DNA of 64,000 nucleotides. Origin: Cellulomonas hominis. GTDB lineage: Bacteria; Actinomycetota; Actinomycetes; Actinomycetales; Cellulomonadaceae. Each line of letters opens with the position of its first letter. Position 1 is the first letter of the stretch. A program made the position numbers and the translations under genes. This document shows positions 42,047 to 50,312 of the stretch, piece after piece. The DNA lies in NCBI RefSeq assembly GCF_005239125.1, contig NZ_SZYE01000002.1, positions 1 to 64,000 on the forward strand, given 5' to 3'. The notes under the pieces are model-generated. The model made no database searches. It was not told the DNA's origin and saw only the letters and a list, made by a program, of their open reading frames with translations.

Positions 42047-42916
42047 GTGAGCAGCACTACCGCGCTTCCCGGCGGCACCTGGACCCTGGGGGACCGGACC
42101 GTCACCCGCTTCGGCTACGGCGCCATGCAGCTCGCCGGTCCCTGGGTGATGGGGCCGCCCGCAGACCGCGACGCCGCCTTGGCGGTCCTGCGCGAGGCCG
42201 TCGCGGCCGGCATCACCCACATCGACACCAGCGACGCCTATGGGCCCCGCGTCACGAACGACCTGATCCGCGAGGCCCTGCACCCGTACGACGACTCGCT
42301 CGTCGTGGCGACCAAGGTCGGCGCCGAGCGCGACGCAGAGGGCGGCTGGCCGACCGCGCGCCGCCCCGAGGACCTTCGCCAGCAGGTCACGGCGAACCTC
42401 GAGGCACTCGGCGTCGACTCGCTCGACCTCGTGAACATGCGGATGGGCGACGCCACCGGGCCGCAGGCCGGGTCGATCGCCGAAGGCTTCGAGACCCTCG
42501 CGCAGCTGCAGCAGGACGGCCTCGTCCGGCACCTCGGGGTCAGCAACGTCACGCCCGAGCAGGTCGCCGAGGCTCGCGCCATCGCCCCCGTCGTCAGCGT
42601 GCAGAACATGTACAACCTCGCCGTCCGCCACGACGACGACCTGATCGACGACCTGGCGCCCGACGGCATCGCCTACGTCCCGTTCTTCCCGCTCGGCGGG
42701 TTCACGCCACTGCAGTCGGACGCCCTCGCACGCGTCGCCGAGCGCACGGGCACCAGCTCCATGGGCGTGGCCCTGAGCTGGCTGCTGCACAGATCGGCGA
42801 ACATCCTGCTCATCTCGGGAACGAAGTCGGTGGCGCACCTGCGGGAGAACATCGCCGCCGCGGCGATCGAGCTGTCTGACGAGGACCTGGCAGACCTGGA
42901 GACGATCGGACGCTGA
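42047..42916 (+). CDS. aldo/keto reductase
   Basis: 289 residues from GTG. The catalytic tetrad is visible: Asp in HIDTSDAYGP, Tyr in the same segment, Lys in VVATKVGAE, and the expected His position replaced by Asn in DLVNMRMGD. The NADPH site is ISGTKSVAHLRENIAAA. It reduces carbonyls with NADPH in the cytosol. The missing His, normally LxxxHxP, also occurs in some family members. It is probably induced through the divergent HxlR regulator. Confidence 0.93.
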   Translation: MSSTTALPGGTWTLGDRTVTRFGYGAMQLAGPWVMGPPADRDAALAVLREAVAAGITHIDTSDAYGPRVTNDLIREALHPYDDSLVVATKVGAERDAEGGWPTARRPEDLRQQVTANLEALGVDSLDLVNMRMGDATGPQAGSIAEGFETLAQLQQDGLVRHLGVSNVTPEQVAEARAIAPVVSVQNMYNLAVRHDDDLIDDLAPDGIAYVPFFPLGGFTPLQSDALARVAERTGTSSMGVALSWLLHRSANILLISGTKSVAHLRENIAAAAIELSDEDLADLETIGR

Positions 42917-42925
42917 CGCTGACCC

Positions 42926-42958
42926 GGCGGCCGACCGCGTTCCGCGCGGACGGCCGCC
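42926..42958. terminator. interrupted hairpin terminator
   Basis: GGCGGCCG (42926-42933) pairs with CGGCCGCC (42951-42958), and inside it CCGCG pairs with CGCGG after one mismatch. It lies ten bases after the aldo/keto reductase stop. Confidence 0.65.
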
Positions 42959-43016
42959 GACGCGGACGAACATCCACGGGCTCTCGGCGTTGCCGGTGGC
43001 GAGGTCGGGCGGCTTT

Positions 43017-43379
43017 TCAGGTGCGCTCGGACCAGTCCTGCGAACGGTTCGGGCAGGGGAGTGGGGGTGTGCCGGGCTCGATGGTCATGCCGGCGGGGGA
43101 GTCGCGCACGGCATCCACGCGCAGCGCGACGACCTTGACCAGGGGTTGCGCGAGCAGCAGCAGCAACATGCGTGCGGTGCGGTAGGGCAGCGACTCACTG
43201 GTCCCGACGAGCATCTCGCCGATCCAGGCGGTGGGTTGGTCCTGGGCGATGGCGGGGCGTGAGCGCGGCGTGCGGTACGGGACGTCCAGGCGCGGGCTCA
43301 GTCGGTGGCGTCGCGCGATCACCATGAAGGTGCGGTCCGGCTTCCTCGACCGCCACGCAACCTCCCGAAGTGGTGACAT
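43017..43379 (-). CDS. protein of unknown family
   Basis: 120 residues from ATG 43379 (the frame is open further upstream to 43460). Third codon positions are mostly G or C and the composition is rich in Y, W, D, E and not Arg/Gly-biased, so I think it is real. Visible features are REVAWRSRKPDRTFMVIARR, PAIAQDQPTAWIGEML and a leucine-rich ARMLLLLLAQPLVKVVALRV. I recognise no family. It stands isolated next to the dif-like site. Confidence 0.6.
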   Translation of the reverse strand: MSPLREVAWRSRKPDRTFMVIARRHRLSPRLDVPYRTPRSRPAIAQDQPTAWIGEMLVGTSESLPYRTARMLLLLLAQPLVKVVALRVDAVRDSPAGMTIEPGTPPLPCPNRSQDWSERT

Positions 43380-43594
43380 CTGGTGAATCTCGTCGCACCG
43401 GATGTCACACCGACGCAAGACCTGCAGGTCAGCGCCTCGGCGCTGGCGCGCCGATTGCACCCCCGTGCCGCCATGCGCTGCGCTCCTGTCGCGCTTCCTC
43501 GACGTTCGCGCCGGTCAGAGGGCGGTTCTGCCCGCGTGCCGGGGAGGGGTGACGCTGGCCGTGTGCGACATCAGATGCACGGACGCAGACCCCG

Positions 43595-43622
43595 CTCTGA
43601 CATAACGTGCATTATCGGCGTC
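43595..43622 (-). other. candidate XerCD recombination site (dif)
   Basis: Read on the minus strand, CGCCGATAAT is followed by the five bases GCACG and then TTATGTCA. This is the XerC arm, spacer edge and XerD arm of the actinobacterial dif consensus as I remember it; 22 of 28 degenerate positions agree and the mismatches are mostly at the outer edges. It lies in 435 bases without a recognised gene (43380-43814). I see no second copy in the window, which argues against an integrated dif-exploiting element. It would mark the replication terminus region. Confidence 0.55.
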
Positions 43623-43814
43623 GAGCCAATCTGGCGCCCACCCAGACGAGAGGACTCGTCTCACCGTGAGCAGACGTCCGCGCACCCGGACAGTCCCTGG
43701 GTGCTCCCCGGACGGCCAGCGGGCACGGGGCGACGACAGGTCCGGTCGCACATCTCGCCGAGGACCGGGTCCGGAGCCGGTGACCGACGTCCACGACGGT
43801 GGCATGCTCGCTCG

Positions 43815-44387
43815 ATGATCGACGAGTTCGCGAAGACCTACCTCCACGACGACCTCCGCGAGGTGCGGCGGTCGCTCCTGGGCACGCTCGACGGGCTCTC
43901 CGAGTACGACGTGCGGCGACCGCTCACGAGGACGGGAACCAACCTGCTCGGCCTGGTCAAGCACCTCACGCTGTCCGAGGCGCGCTACCTGGGCGATGTC
44001 TTCGGCCGTCCGTATCCCGAGCGGATCCCGCGCTTCGACGACCCGGGCTACGCCAACCGCGACAGCCTGTGGGTCACCGAACGGGAGTCGCGCCACGACG
44101 TCGTGGACGGGTACCTCCGGGCGTGCGCGCACGCGGACGCCACCATCGAGACGCTGCCCGTCGACGCCCGTGGCGTGGTGCCGTGGTGGCCGCGGCCCGA
44201 CGTGATGCTGTTCAACGTCATGGTGCACGTGCTGACCGAGACCAACCGCCACGCCGGCCACGCGGACATCGTGCGCGAGCAGCTCGACGAGGCGGCCGGC
44301 GCCGCCCCGGTGACGTCCACGGCTGCCGACTGGGCGGCGCACCGCTCCCGCGTGGAGGCGGCGGCACGCTCAGCGGCCGGTCGCTGA
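43815..44387 (+). CDS. DinB-family protein (DUF664)
   Basis: A 190-residue four-helix-bundle protein. Conserved DinB features are the His in LLGLVKHLTLSEARYLGDVFG and the HAGH motif in TETNRHAGHADIVREQLD near residue 160, which together form a metal triad. DUF664 proteins are related to mycothiol- and bacillithiol-S-transferases, so thiol-dependent detoxification is possible. Confidence 0.9.
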   Translation: MIDEFAKTYLHDDLREVRRSLLGTLDGLSEYDVRRPLTRTGTNLLGLVKHLTLSEARYLGDVFGRPYPERIPRFDDPGYANRDSLWVTERESRHDVVDGYLRACAHADATIETLPVDARGVVPWWPRPDVMLFNVMVHVLTETNRHAGHADIVREQLDEAAGAAPVTSTAADWAAHRSRVEAAARSAAGR

Positions 44388-44472
44388 ACGCACCGAGAGT
44401 CCGGAAGTCGATCGCCGAACCGGGACAGATCGCGCCCGGTTCTGGACACTCGGCGGCTCGGTCGCGCGCTCG

Positions 44473-44880
44473 TCAGCGCGGTTCGAGCACCACGACCGGG
44501 ATCTCCCGAGTCGTCTTCGCCTCGTAGCCGGCGAAGCCCGCGTGCTCGGCCTTCTGCTTCTCCCAGATCGCGGTCCGCTCGTCACCGGTGGCGACCCGTG
44601 CCAGGAACTCGCGGGTCTCGGTGCCAATCTCCGCCGAGACCCGCGGTTCTGCGACCAGGTTGTGGAACCACGCCGGGTTGACGTCGAGCCCGGCGAACGA
44701 GGCGAAGACCGCGACCCGGCCGTCGCCCAGGTCCTGGTACATCACCGGGTTGACGCGCTCCTGGCCGGATCTGGCCCCGGTGGTGTGCAGCAGGAGCAGC
44801 GGAGACCCCTCGAACCGTCCCCCGACCCTGCCCTCGTTCGCGCGGAACTCGGTGATGATGCTGGTGTTCCAGTCGTTCAC
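44473..44880 (-). CDS. F420H2-dependent reductase, Ddn (nitroreductase) family
   Basis: 135 residues from GTG with GGAGAGG upstream. LLLLHTTGARSGQERVNPVMYQ is the family entry motif, and VFASFAGLDVNPAWFHNLVAEP is the NPAWFHNL..P signature. This form is a close textbook match to Ddn-like deazaflavin reductases. It lies in opposite orientation to the MerR gene at 45167; the 286 bases between hold that gene's promoter and nothing else I recognise. Confidence 0.92.
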   Translation of the reverse strand: MNDWNTSIITEFRANEGRVGGRFEGSPLLLLHTTGARSGQERVNPVMYQDLGDGRVAVFASFAGLDVNPAWFHNLVAEPRVSAEIGTETREFLARVATGDERTAIWEKQKAEHAGFAGYEAKTTREIPVVVLEPR

Positions 44881-45128
44881 GGTGGCCTCTCCCCTGCTCC
44901 CCTGCCGGCCTGCGCCGGCTTCTGACCCAACTCGTTCCGGTCGCCCGCGCCGCGCCTCGCGCTCAGAGCGCCGCCGCGAGGACCCGCGCCCGCCGTGCGA
45001 GCGCCTCGTGGCCGGTCGGGCCACCGGCGGTTCAGCAGGTCGACGCCCTCGGCCCCGCACGCGGCGCGCACTCCCCCGACCGGTCCGCGTCGTCGCTCAC
45101 CCTCGCGATGCTAGTTCGCCGCACCCGG

Positions 45129-45159
45129 TTGAACCTGCCCCAGGGGCAGGCCCTAGCGT
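45129..45159 (+). promoter_or_regulatory. MerR-type promoter with perfect spacer palindrome
   Basis: TTGAAC (45129-45134) and TAGCGT (45154-45159) are 19 bases apart and enclose the perfect palindrome CCTGCCCC-A-GGGGCAGG (45134-45150). The -10 ends seven bases before the ATG of the MerR gene, which is therefore probably leaderless and autoregulated. Confidence 0.8.
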
Positions 45160-45166
45160 CGACGGC

Positions 45167-45979
45167 ATGACCAGCACCTACAGCACCGGCCAGGTCGCGC
45201 ACGCGCTCGGGGTGAGCGAGAAGGCCGTGCGCCTCTACGCCGCCCGGGGGCTCGTCCCGGTGGCGCAGGACCCGCGCACGGGTCGGCGTGCGTTCTCGCC
45301 GGAGGCCCTCGACCGCGCACGGTCGGTCGGGCTGCTCCGCGGTGTCGGGCTCTCGCTCGCGGACGTCGCGCGCGTGCTCGACGCGGCGGACCCGGTCGCG
45401 GCGTTCGACGACCTGTGGGGCGCCCGGCGTGAGCGGTTGCGTGCGCTGACGGCGGCGGGTGAGCGGGCGCGCGCCGCGCTGTCCGCGACCCCGCTGCGCG
45501 ACGTGCGGGTCGGCCACCGCGACGTCCCCGAGCGGCTGACCCTCGACCTGGAGCTCCGGACCGACCTGCACGGGCTGCCCGACGCGATCGCCGCGGGAAC
45601 CGCCGCGCTGTTCGCCGTCCTGCGCGGCGCCGGGGTGGACCTGTCCGGGCACCCGTTCGTCGAGTACCACGGGCGTGCGACGGGCTCCGGGACGGCACCC
45701 GTCACGGTCCGTGCCCCCGTCGTCGGCGTGGTCCGGCCGTCGGGGTCGACCCGGCTCTCGGTCGACCCCGCCCACCGGGAGGAGTTCGTGCCGGTCGACG
45801 ACGTCCAGGTCCGGGACCAGTCGTTCCTCGTCCGCCTGCACGACCACCTGTCGTCCGGCGCGTCCCGCGACGGGAGCCCGGCGGCGGGCGACAACAGGGA
45901 GATCTACCTGCCGACCTTCGGGACGGGCGCGGCGGGTCCGGTGATGGAGGTCGCGGTCCCGGTCGGCGTGCCGGGCTGA
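45167..45979 (+). CDS. MerR-family regulator with GyrI-like effector domain
   Basis: 270 residues. HTH YSTGQVAHALGVSEKAVRLY, wing GRRAFSPEALDRARSVGLL, dimerisation helix about residues 75-110, and a GyrI-like effector domain from residue 120 (FVEYHGRATGSGTAPVTV...). Here the MerR promoter reads into the regulator itself rather than a divergent gene. The 285 bases after it hold nothing recognised. Confidence 0.93.
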   Translation: MTSTYSTGQVAHALGVSEKAVRLYAARGLVPVAQDPRTGRRAFSPEALDRARSVGLLRGVGLSLADVARVLDAADPVAAFDDLWGARRERLRALTAAGERARAALSATPLRDVRVGHRDVPERLTLDLELRTDLHGLPDAIAAGTAALFAVLRGAGVDLSGHPFVEYHGRATGSGTAPVTVRAPVVGVVRPSGSTRLSVDPAHREEFVPVDDVQVRDQSFLVRLHDHLSSGASRDGSPAAGDNREIYLPTFGTGAAGPVMEVAVPVGVPG

Positions 45980-46264
45980 GCGACGCGGGAAATCCGGTCG
46001 ACACCCCCGCGCCACGTGGGGCAGCATCGGGTCGACTGCGCCGCGGGCACCGCCGCGACGCCGAGGAGCACGAGGAGCTCGCGGATGTCCGCAGGGAGCG
46101 AGGTCGGCCGCCACGGCCACCTTGTGTGACGGGGACGACCCCGTCGCGCCGGACCGCCCCACCCGCACGGGTGCGGGTCGCCGTCCCCCGCGACGGGTGC
46201 TCCCCCGTGCCCGCGCGGCCCCGACCGCGGCGGGCGTCACCACTCCCTGAGAGCGAGCCTGCTC

Positions 46265-46750
46265 ATGCGTGCCCTGACCGTGCCCGAGATCCGTGCGTCC
46301 TTCGTCAACTGCTCCCGGCGGGAGGCGGCCCAGGCCGTCGTGCCCGACCTGGCGGTCCTCGACTGGGACCGGCTCGACTACCTCGGCTGGACCGACCCGA
46401 AGAACCCCCGCCGCGCGTACGTCGTGACCCTGGTCGACGACCGCGTCACCGGCATGGTGCTGCGCGCGTCCGACGGCGCCACCCGGAGGAACGCGGTGTG
46501 CGCCTGGTGCGAGGACGTGATCGCGACCAACGAGGTCGCGCTGTTCGTCGCCCGGCTCGCCGGGTCGTCCGGCCGGAACGGCGACACGATCGGGACGCTG
46601 GTCTGCGTGGACTTCGCGTGCTCCCGCAACGCGCGCCGCCGCCCGACGATCGCCGAGGCGGGCGAGGACGCCGCGGCCGTCGTGGCGCGGCGGGTCGCCG
46701 GCGTGCAGGAGCGCAGCACGCGGTTCGTGGCGGCGGTCGCCCGCGGCTGA
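46265..46750 (+). CDS. FBP-domain protein (FusB-like, EF-G-binding)
   Basis: A 161-residue protein matching the C-terminal FBP (fibronectin-binding/EF-G-binding) domain. Four zinc cysteines stand in AVCAWCEDVIATN and LVCVDFACSRNARR, the treble clef that holds EF-G in FusB-type fusidic-acid resistance proteins. In FusB this domain frees ribosomes from stalled EF-G. GAGAGCGAG lies upstream of the ATG. Confidence 0.88.
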   Translation: MRALTVPEIRASFVNCSRREAAQAVVPDLAVLDWDRLDYLGWTDPKNPRRAYVVTLVDDRVTGMVLRASDGATRRNAVCAWCEDVIATNEVALFVARLAGSSGRNGDTIGTLVCVDFACSRNARRRPTIAEAGEDAAAVVARRVAGVQERSTRFVAAVARG

Positions 46751-46790
46751 CCCCTCCCGGCGTGCGCCGCACGGCGGTACCGTGCGGCGC

Positions 46791-47228
46791 ATGCCGATCG
46801 CGCTCGAGAACGTCGGGATCGCCGTCCGCGACCTGGACGCGACCATCGCCTTCTTCACGGACCTCGGCCTGGAGGTCGTGGGCCGGGACGAGGTGAGCGG
46901 CGGGTGGGCCGACACCGCCGTCGGCCTGGACGGCAACCACGCCCGGATCGCCATGCTGCGGACGCCGGACGGCCACGGCCGGCTGGAGCTGTTCGAGTAC
47001 CTGCACCCCGACGCGATCGAGACGGAGCCGACACGTCCGAACGAGATCGGCATGCACCGGGTCGCGTTCTCGGTGGACGACCTCGACGAGGCCCTCGCGA
47101 TCGCCGCGCGGCACGGCTGCCACCCGCTGCGCGGGGTCGCCACGTACGAGGACGTCTACCGGCTGACCTACGTCCGCGGCCCGAGCGGCATCATCGTGAT
47201 GCTCGCCCAGGAGCTGCGGCGCGGCTGA
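46791..47228 (+). CDS. VOC-family protein, methylmalonyl-CoA-epimerase-like
   Basis: A 145-residue vicinal-oxygen-chelate protein with two beta-alpha-beta modules: ENVGIAVRDLDATIAFFTDLGLEVVGRDE and HRVAFSVDDLDEALAIAARHG. Metal ligands E (LELFEYLHP) and H (MHRVAFSV) are present. TACCGT seven bases before the ATG suggests a leaderless transcript. Confidence 0.88.
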   Translation: MPIALENVGIAVRDLDATIAFFTDLGLEVVGRDEVSGGWADTAVGLDGNHARIAMLRTPDGHGRLELFEYLHPDAIETEPTRPNEIGMHRVAFSVDDLDEALAIAARHGCHPLRGVATYEDVYRLTYVRGPSGIIVMLAQELRRG

Positions 47229-47252
47229 CCCGCCCCGGCGCGTGCCGTCGCG

Positions 47253-48041
47253 TCAGCCCGCGTCGGCCCGCACCCGGGCGATCCAGTCCGCGAGCAGCGC
47301 CGCCGTGAGCGCCGGCTGCTCGAGGTGCACGTCGTGCCCGGCGGCGTCGAGCACCGCGAACGTGGACCTCGGGTAGTGCGCCCGGCGGGCCCACGCGTCC
47401 TCGTACCCGACGACCTGGTCCTGCCGCGCGGTGAGGATCAGGCCCGGCGCGGTGAACGGCTCCGGGGACGCGTCCTCGGGCTCGCTGTCGAGGGAGTAGC
47501 GGGAGGCGATCCGGGCGAGCGCCTCCTGGTCCGCGGCGAGCAGCCCGGGGCGGACGTGGTCGAGGAACGCCCGCGCACCCGCGACGCTCTGCACCACCGC
47601 GCCCTCCGTGTAGTCGGCCGCGGCGTCGCCCAGGAGCGCGAGGGCCTCGGGGTCCGTCCGCAGGACCGTCTTGGGCGGCACGACCCGGCGGTCGTGCTGG
47701 GCGACGAACACCCCCGCCACGACCGCCAGCCCCAGCACGCGGCGCCGGTGGTCGTGGGCGACCTGCCGCGCGACCATGCCGCCGAACGACTGCCCGAGGA
47801 CCGCGAACGGCTCGTCGCCGATGCGCCGGACCAGCTCGTGCTCGACCGCCGTCACGACGTCCTGGGCGCTCGCGACGTCCCCGGCCGGTGTGCCGCCGGC
47901 GCCGGGCAGGTCCAGGTACAGGCGGCGCCACCCGCCCGCGGCCTCGAAGACCGGGTCCAGCGGCAGGAGCGCCCGGTGGTCGATGCCGAAGCCGTGGATC
48001 AGGACGACCGGTGTCCCGGCCCCGCGTTCGATGACGTGCAC
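47253..48041 (-). CDS. alpha/beta-fold hydrolase
   Basis: 262 residues from GTG, with TAGGGT (48048-48053) six bases upstream, a leaderless layout. Motifs: LIHGFGIDHRALLPL, nucleophile elbow VLGQSFGGMVARQVA (Ser near residue 93), ARQDQVVGYEDAW with Asp, and AGHDVHLEQP with the catalytic His. A cap domain lies between. Substrate unknown. Confidence 0.92.
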   Translation of the reverse strand: MHVIERGAGTPVVLIHGFGIDHRALLPLDPVFEAAGGWRRLYLDLPGAGGTPAGDVASAQDVVTAVEHELVRRIGDEPFAVLGQSFGGMVARQVAHDHRRRVLGLAVVAGVFVAQHDRRVVPPKTVLRTDPEALALLGDAAADYTEGAVVQSVAGARAFLDHVRPGLLAADQEALARIASRYSLDSEPEDASPEPFTAPGLILTARQDQVVGYEDAWARRAHYPRSTFAVLDAAGHDVHLEQPALTAALLADWIARVRADAG

Positions 48042-48072
48042 CGGCGCACCCTAGCGAGCCGCACCGACATCC

Positions 48073-48951
48073 TCACTGCAGCCCGAAGCCGCCGTCTGTC
48101 GTCAGCACCTGCCCGACCACCCACGAGCCGGCCGGGCCGACGAGCCACCCGATGAGCCGCGCGGGGTCCGCGGGCTCGCCCCACCGCCCGAAGGGGGTCG
48201 CCGCCCGCAGCGCGTCGAGCTCGGCGAGCGGGCGGTCGGTCGACCCGGGATCGAGGTACCCGGTGTTGACCGGCCCGGGGTCGACCGTGTTGAGGACGAC
48301 GCCCAGGTCCAGCAGCTCGGCGGCCACGGTGGCGGTCACGCCGGCCAGCGCCGCCTTCGACGTCGCGTAGGCGACCTCGCCGCGCATCGGCCCGTGCTGC
48401 TGGCCCGACGTCATCCAGACGACCTTAGGCGCGCGGTCCGGGTCCGCCGGTCCTGTGCGCGCGCGGCGCTCGCCGGGGCGGGCGGCCGCGAGCCCGGGCC
48501 CGGCGGCGAACTGGCTCGCGAACCGCTGCGTCAGCTGGATCGTCGACCGGGTGTTGGTCTGCCAGAACGCGTCGAGCGCCTCGGGCGTCATGTCGAGGAT
48601 CGACCCGTCGCCGCCGCTGCGGGCGTGGTTGCAGACGAGCACGTCGACGGCACCGGTCAGGTCGCGGGCCGTGCCGAACAGCCGGTCCACCTCGGCGGGG
48701 TCGCGCAGGTCGGCGCTCACGCGGCCGGCGACCGCGTCGCCCCGGAGGGACGCGCGCACCCCCGCGGCGACCGCGTCGAGGTCGTCACCGCCCCAGGGCT
48801 GGTCCGCGTCGTGCGGCGCGAAGTCGTGCGTGCACACGCTCGCCCCGAGCCGCGCGAGCTCGCACGCGACGGCGAACCCGATCCCCTTGCGGCGCGACAC
48901 CCCCGTCACGAGCGCGGTGCGACCGGCCAGCGGGAGCTCCTCGACAGGCAT
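48073..48951 (-). CDS. SDR-family oxidoreductase
   Basis: A 292-residue SDR: TALVTGVSRRKGIGFAVACELA with an extended glycine motif, CNHARSGG for NNAG, Ser in VVWMTSGQQHG, YATSK near residue 215, and C-terminal GQVLTTDGGFG. The order and SRRKGIG motif place it with FabG/antibiotic-biosynthesis-type SDRs. TACGGT (48958-48963) lies six bases before the ATG. Confidence 0.93.
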   Translation of the reverse strand: MPVEELPLAGRTALVTGVSRRKGIGFAVACELARLGASVCTHDFAPHDADQPWGGDDLDAVAAGVRASLRGDAVAGRVSADLRDPAEVDRLFGTARDLTGAVDVLVCNHARSGGDGSILDMTPEALDAFWQTNTRSTIQLTQRFASQFAAGPGLAAARPGERRARTGPADPDRAPKVVWMTSGQQHGPMRGEVAYATSKAALAGVTATVAAELLDLGVVLNTVDPGPVNTGYLDPGSTDRPLAELDALRAATPFGRWGEPADPARLIGWLVGPAGSWVVGQVLTTDGGFGLQ

Positions 48952-49000
48952 GCGGCGACCGTACCGGGGCTGGTCAAGCCCAATCCGTGCCGGACGGCGG

Positions 49001-49705
49001 CTAGCCCAGCGCGATCACCGCACCGATGAGCGGGCCGACGACGACCAGCTGCATGAGCCCGAAGAACGCCCCGCACACGACGGTGAACGCGCCCGCCGCG
49101 GCGAGCCTGCCCGGGGCGCGCAGGTGGTCCACGACCCGGGCGACGAGCCGCCAGGGCCGCAGGACGTCCCAGCTGTTCACCCGGATGTTCCGCCCGAGGT
49201 AGACGCCGAACGCCGCGAGCAGCAGGACGGCGACCGTCAGCCAGCGCACCTCGGCGGACGCCAGCCCGTCGACGTCGTCGAACCGCAGCGCCACGTACGC
49301 GAGCTGGACGAAGAAGACGTTGATCAGCATGTTCAGCACGCCCGACATCGCGAGCGACAGCACGAGCAGGACGTCGTACCACTCCGGGACCCGCTCCCCC
49401 GGCCTGCGGTGCGACTGGTTGAGCTCGGTGATGAGGTACCCGGCGTTGGGCAGCAGCAGCAGCCACACGAGGACCACGACGGCCTCCGCCGCGGCACCCA
49501 CGGCGCGCGGGGCGCCCGCGGCGATGAGCAGCGCGACCGCGAGGACACCTGCCCCGAGGACGAGCACGGGCGCGATCGACAGACCGACGTTCAGCAGCAT
49601 CGGGCGGTACAGCCGGGTGCCGAACACCGGTGCCCGCGCGACGACGAGCAGGACCGCGAGCACGTTCATCCCGACGACGCCCAGCACCGTGTCCTGCAGC
49701 AGCAC
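49001..49705 (-). CDS. DUF1361 membrane protein
   Basis: 234 residues with about six membrane helices. The DUF1361 core is complete: LLLLPNAGYLITELNQSHRR, VPEWYDVLLVLSLAM and FGVYLGRNIRVNSWDVL. Function unknown. GTG 49705 is chosen because GGAGGGGG lies just upstream; an ATG at 49738 is an alternative. Confidence 0.9.
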   Translation of the reverse strand: MLLQDTVLGVVGMNVLAVLLVVARAPVFGTRLYRPMLLNVGLSIAPVLVLGAGVLAVALLIAAGAPRAVGAAAEAVVVLVWLLLLPNAGYLITELNQSHRRPGERVPEWYDVLLVLSLAMSGVLNMLINVFFVQLAYVALRFDDVDGLASAEVRWLTVAVLLLAAFGVYLGRNIRVNSWDVLRPWRLVARVVDHLRAPGRLAAAGAFTVVCGAFFGLMQLVVVGPLIGAVIALG

Positions 49706-49813
49706 CTGTCCCCCTCCGCCCGTCCGACCCTCGCCCATGGTGCCCGAGGAGCGGGCCGGTCGGCCCGCGGAACGCCTCCGCGTCGCGTCCGCGTCTCCCG
49801 GCTCTTGACGCCG

Positions 49814-49832
49814 CACTTGCTTTTTGCAAGTG
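49814..49832. promoter_or_regulatory. HxlR operator candidate with T5 centre
   Basis: CACTTGC-TTTTT-GCAAGTG is a perfect 7-bp dyad around five T bases. It lies upstream of the VOC/HxlR pair and is A+T-rich compared with its surroundings. Confidence 0.7.
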
Positions 49833-49872
49833 TGGTGCGCGTCACACACAGCCGCGTCCGAGGGAGCACACC

Positions 49873-50307
49873 ATGACCGCGATCTTCGTCAACCTGCCGG
49901 TGACCGACCTCGAACGCGCCAAGGCGTTCTACGAGGCCGTCGGGTTCACCATCAACCCGCTGTTCACCGACCACAACGCCGCGTGCGTCGTCGTGGAGGA
50001 GGACCACGGGTACTTCATGCTCGTGACCCGCGACTACTTCCAGACCTTCAGCGACCGCCCCATCGGCGACCCGTCGACCACCGTGTCCGTCGCGACGGCG
50101 ATCTTCCTCGACAGCCGCGAGGCGGTGGACGAGACGGTCGCCCGGGGACTGGGCGCGGGCGGCGCCGAGGAGCGGCCCGCCTCGGACTACGGCTTCATGT
50201 ACCAGCGCCAGCTCGCCGACCCCGACGGGAACCTGCTGGAGTTCGGCTGGATGGACCCCGTCGCCGCCGCGAACGGCCCCGCGGCCGTCGCCGACCAGCA
50301 GGCCTGA
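49873..50307 (+). CDS. VOC-family glyoxalase-like protein
   Basis: A 144-residue VOC protein: FVNLPVTDLERAKAFYEAVGF, FMLVTRDYFQTF, FMYQRQLADPDGNLLEFGW. The DPDGN(x)LE(F) end is a typical metal-ligand segment. Related proteins bind or detoxify antibiotics or reactive aldehydes. It forms an operon with the HxlR gene five bases downstream. Confidence 0.92.
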   Translation: MTAIFVNLPVTDLERAKAFYEAVGFTINPLFTDHNAACVVVEEDHGYFMLVTRDYFQTFSDRPIGDPSTTVSVATAIFLDSREAVDETVARGLGAGGAEERPASDYGFMYQRQLADPDGNLLEFGWMDPVAAANGPAAVADQQA

Positions 50308-50312
50308 GGCCG

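Noticed and set aside
43383-43814. N-terminal extension of the DinB protein through the dif-like site
   Set aside because: The upstream residues are not protein-like and ATG 43815 gives the family start.
46126-46896. Open frame overlapping the FBP and VOC genes
   Set aside because: It is an Arg/Pro-rich shadow; both named genes have clear family motifs in other frames.
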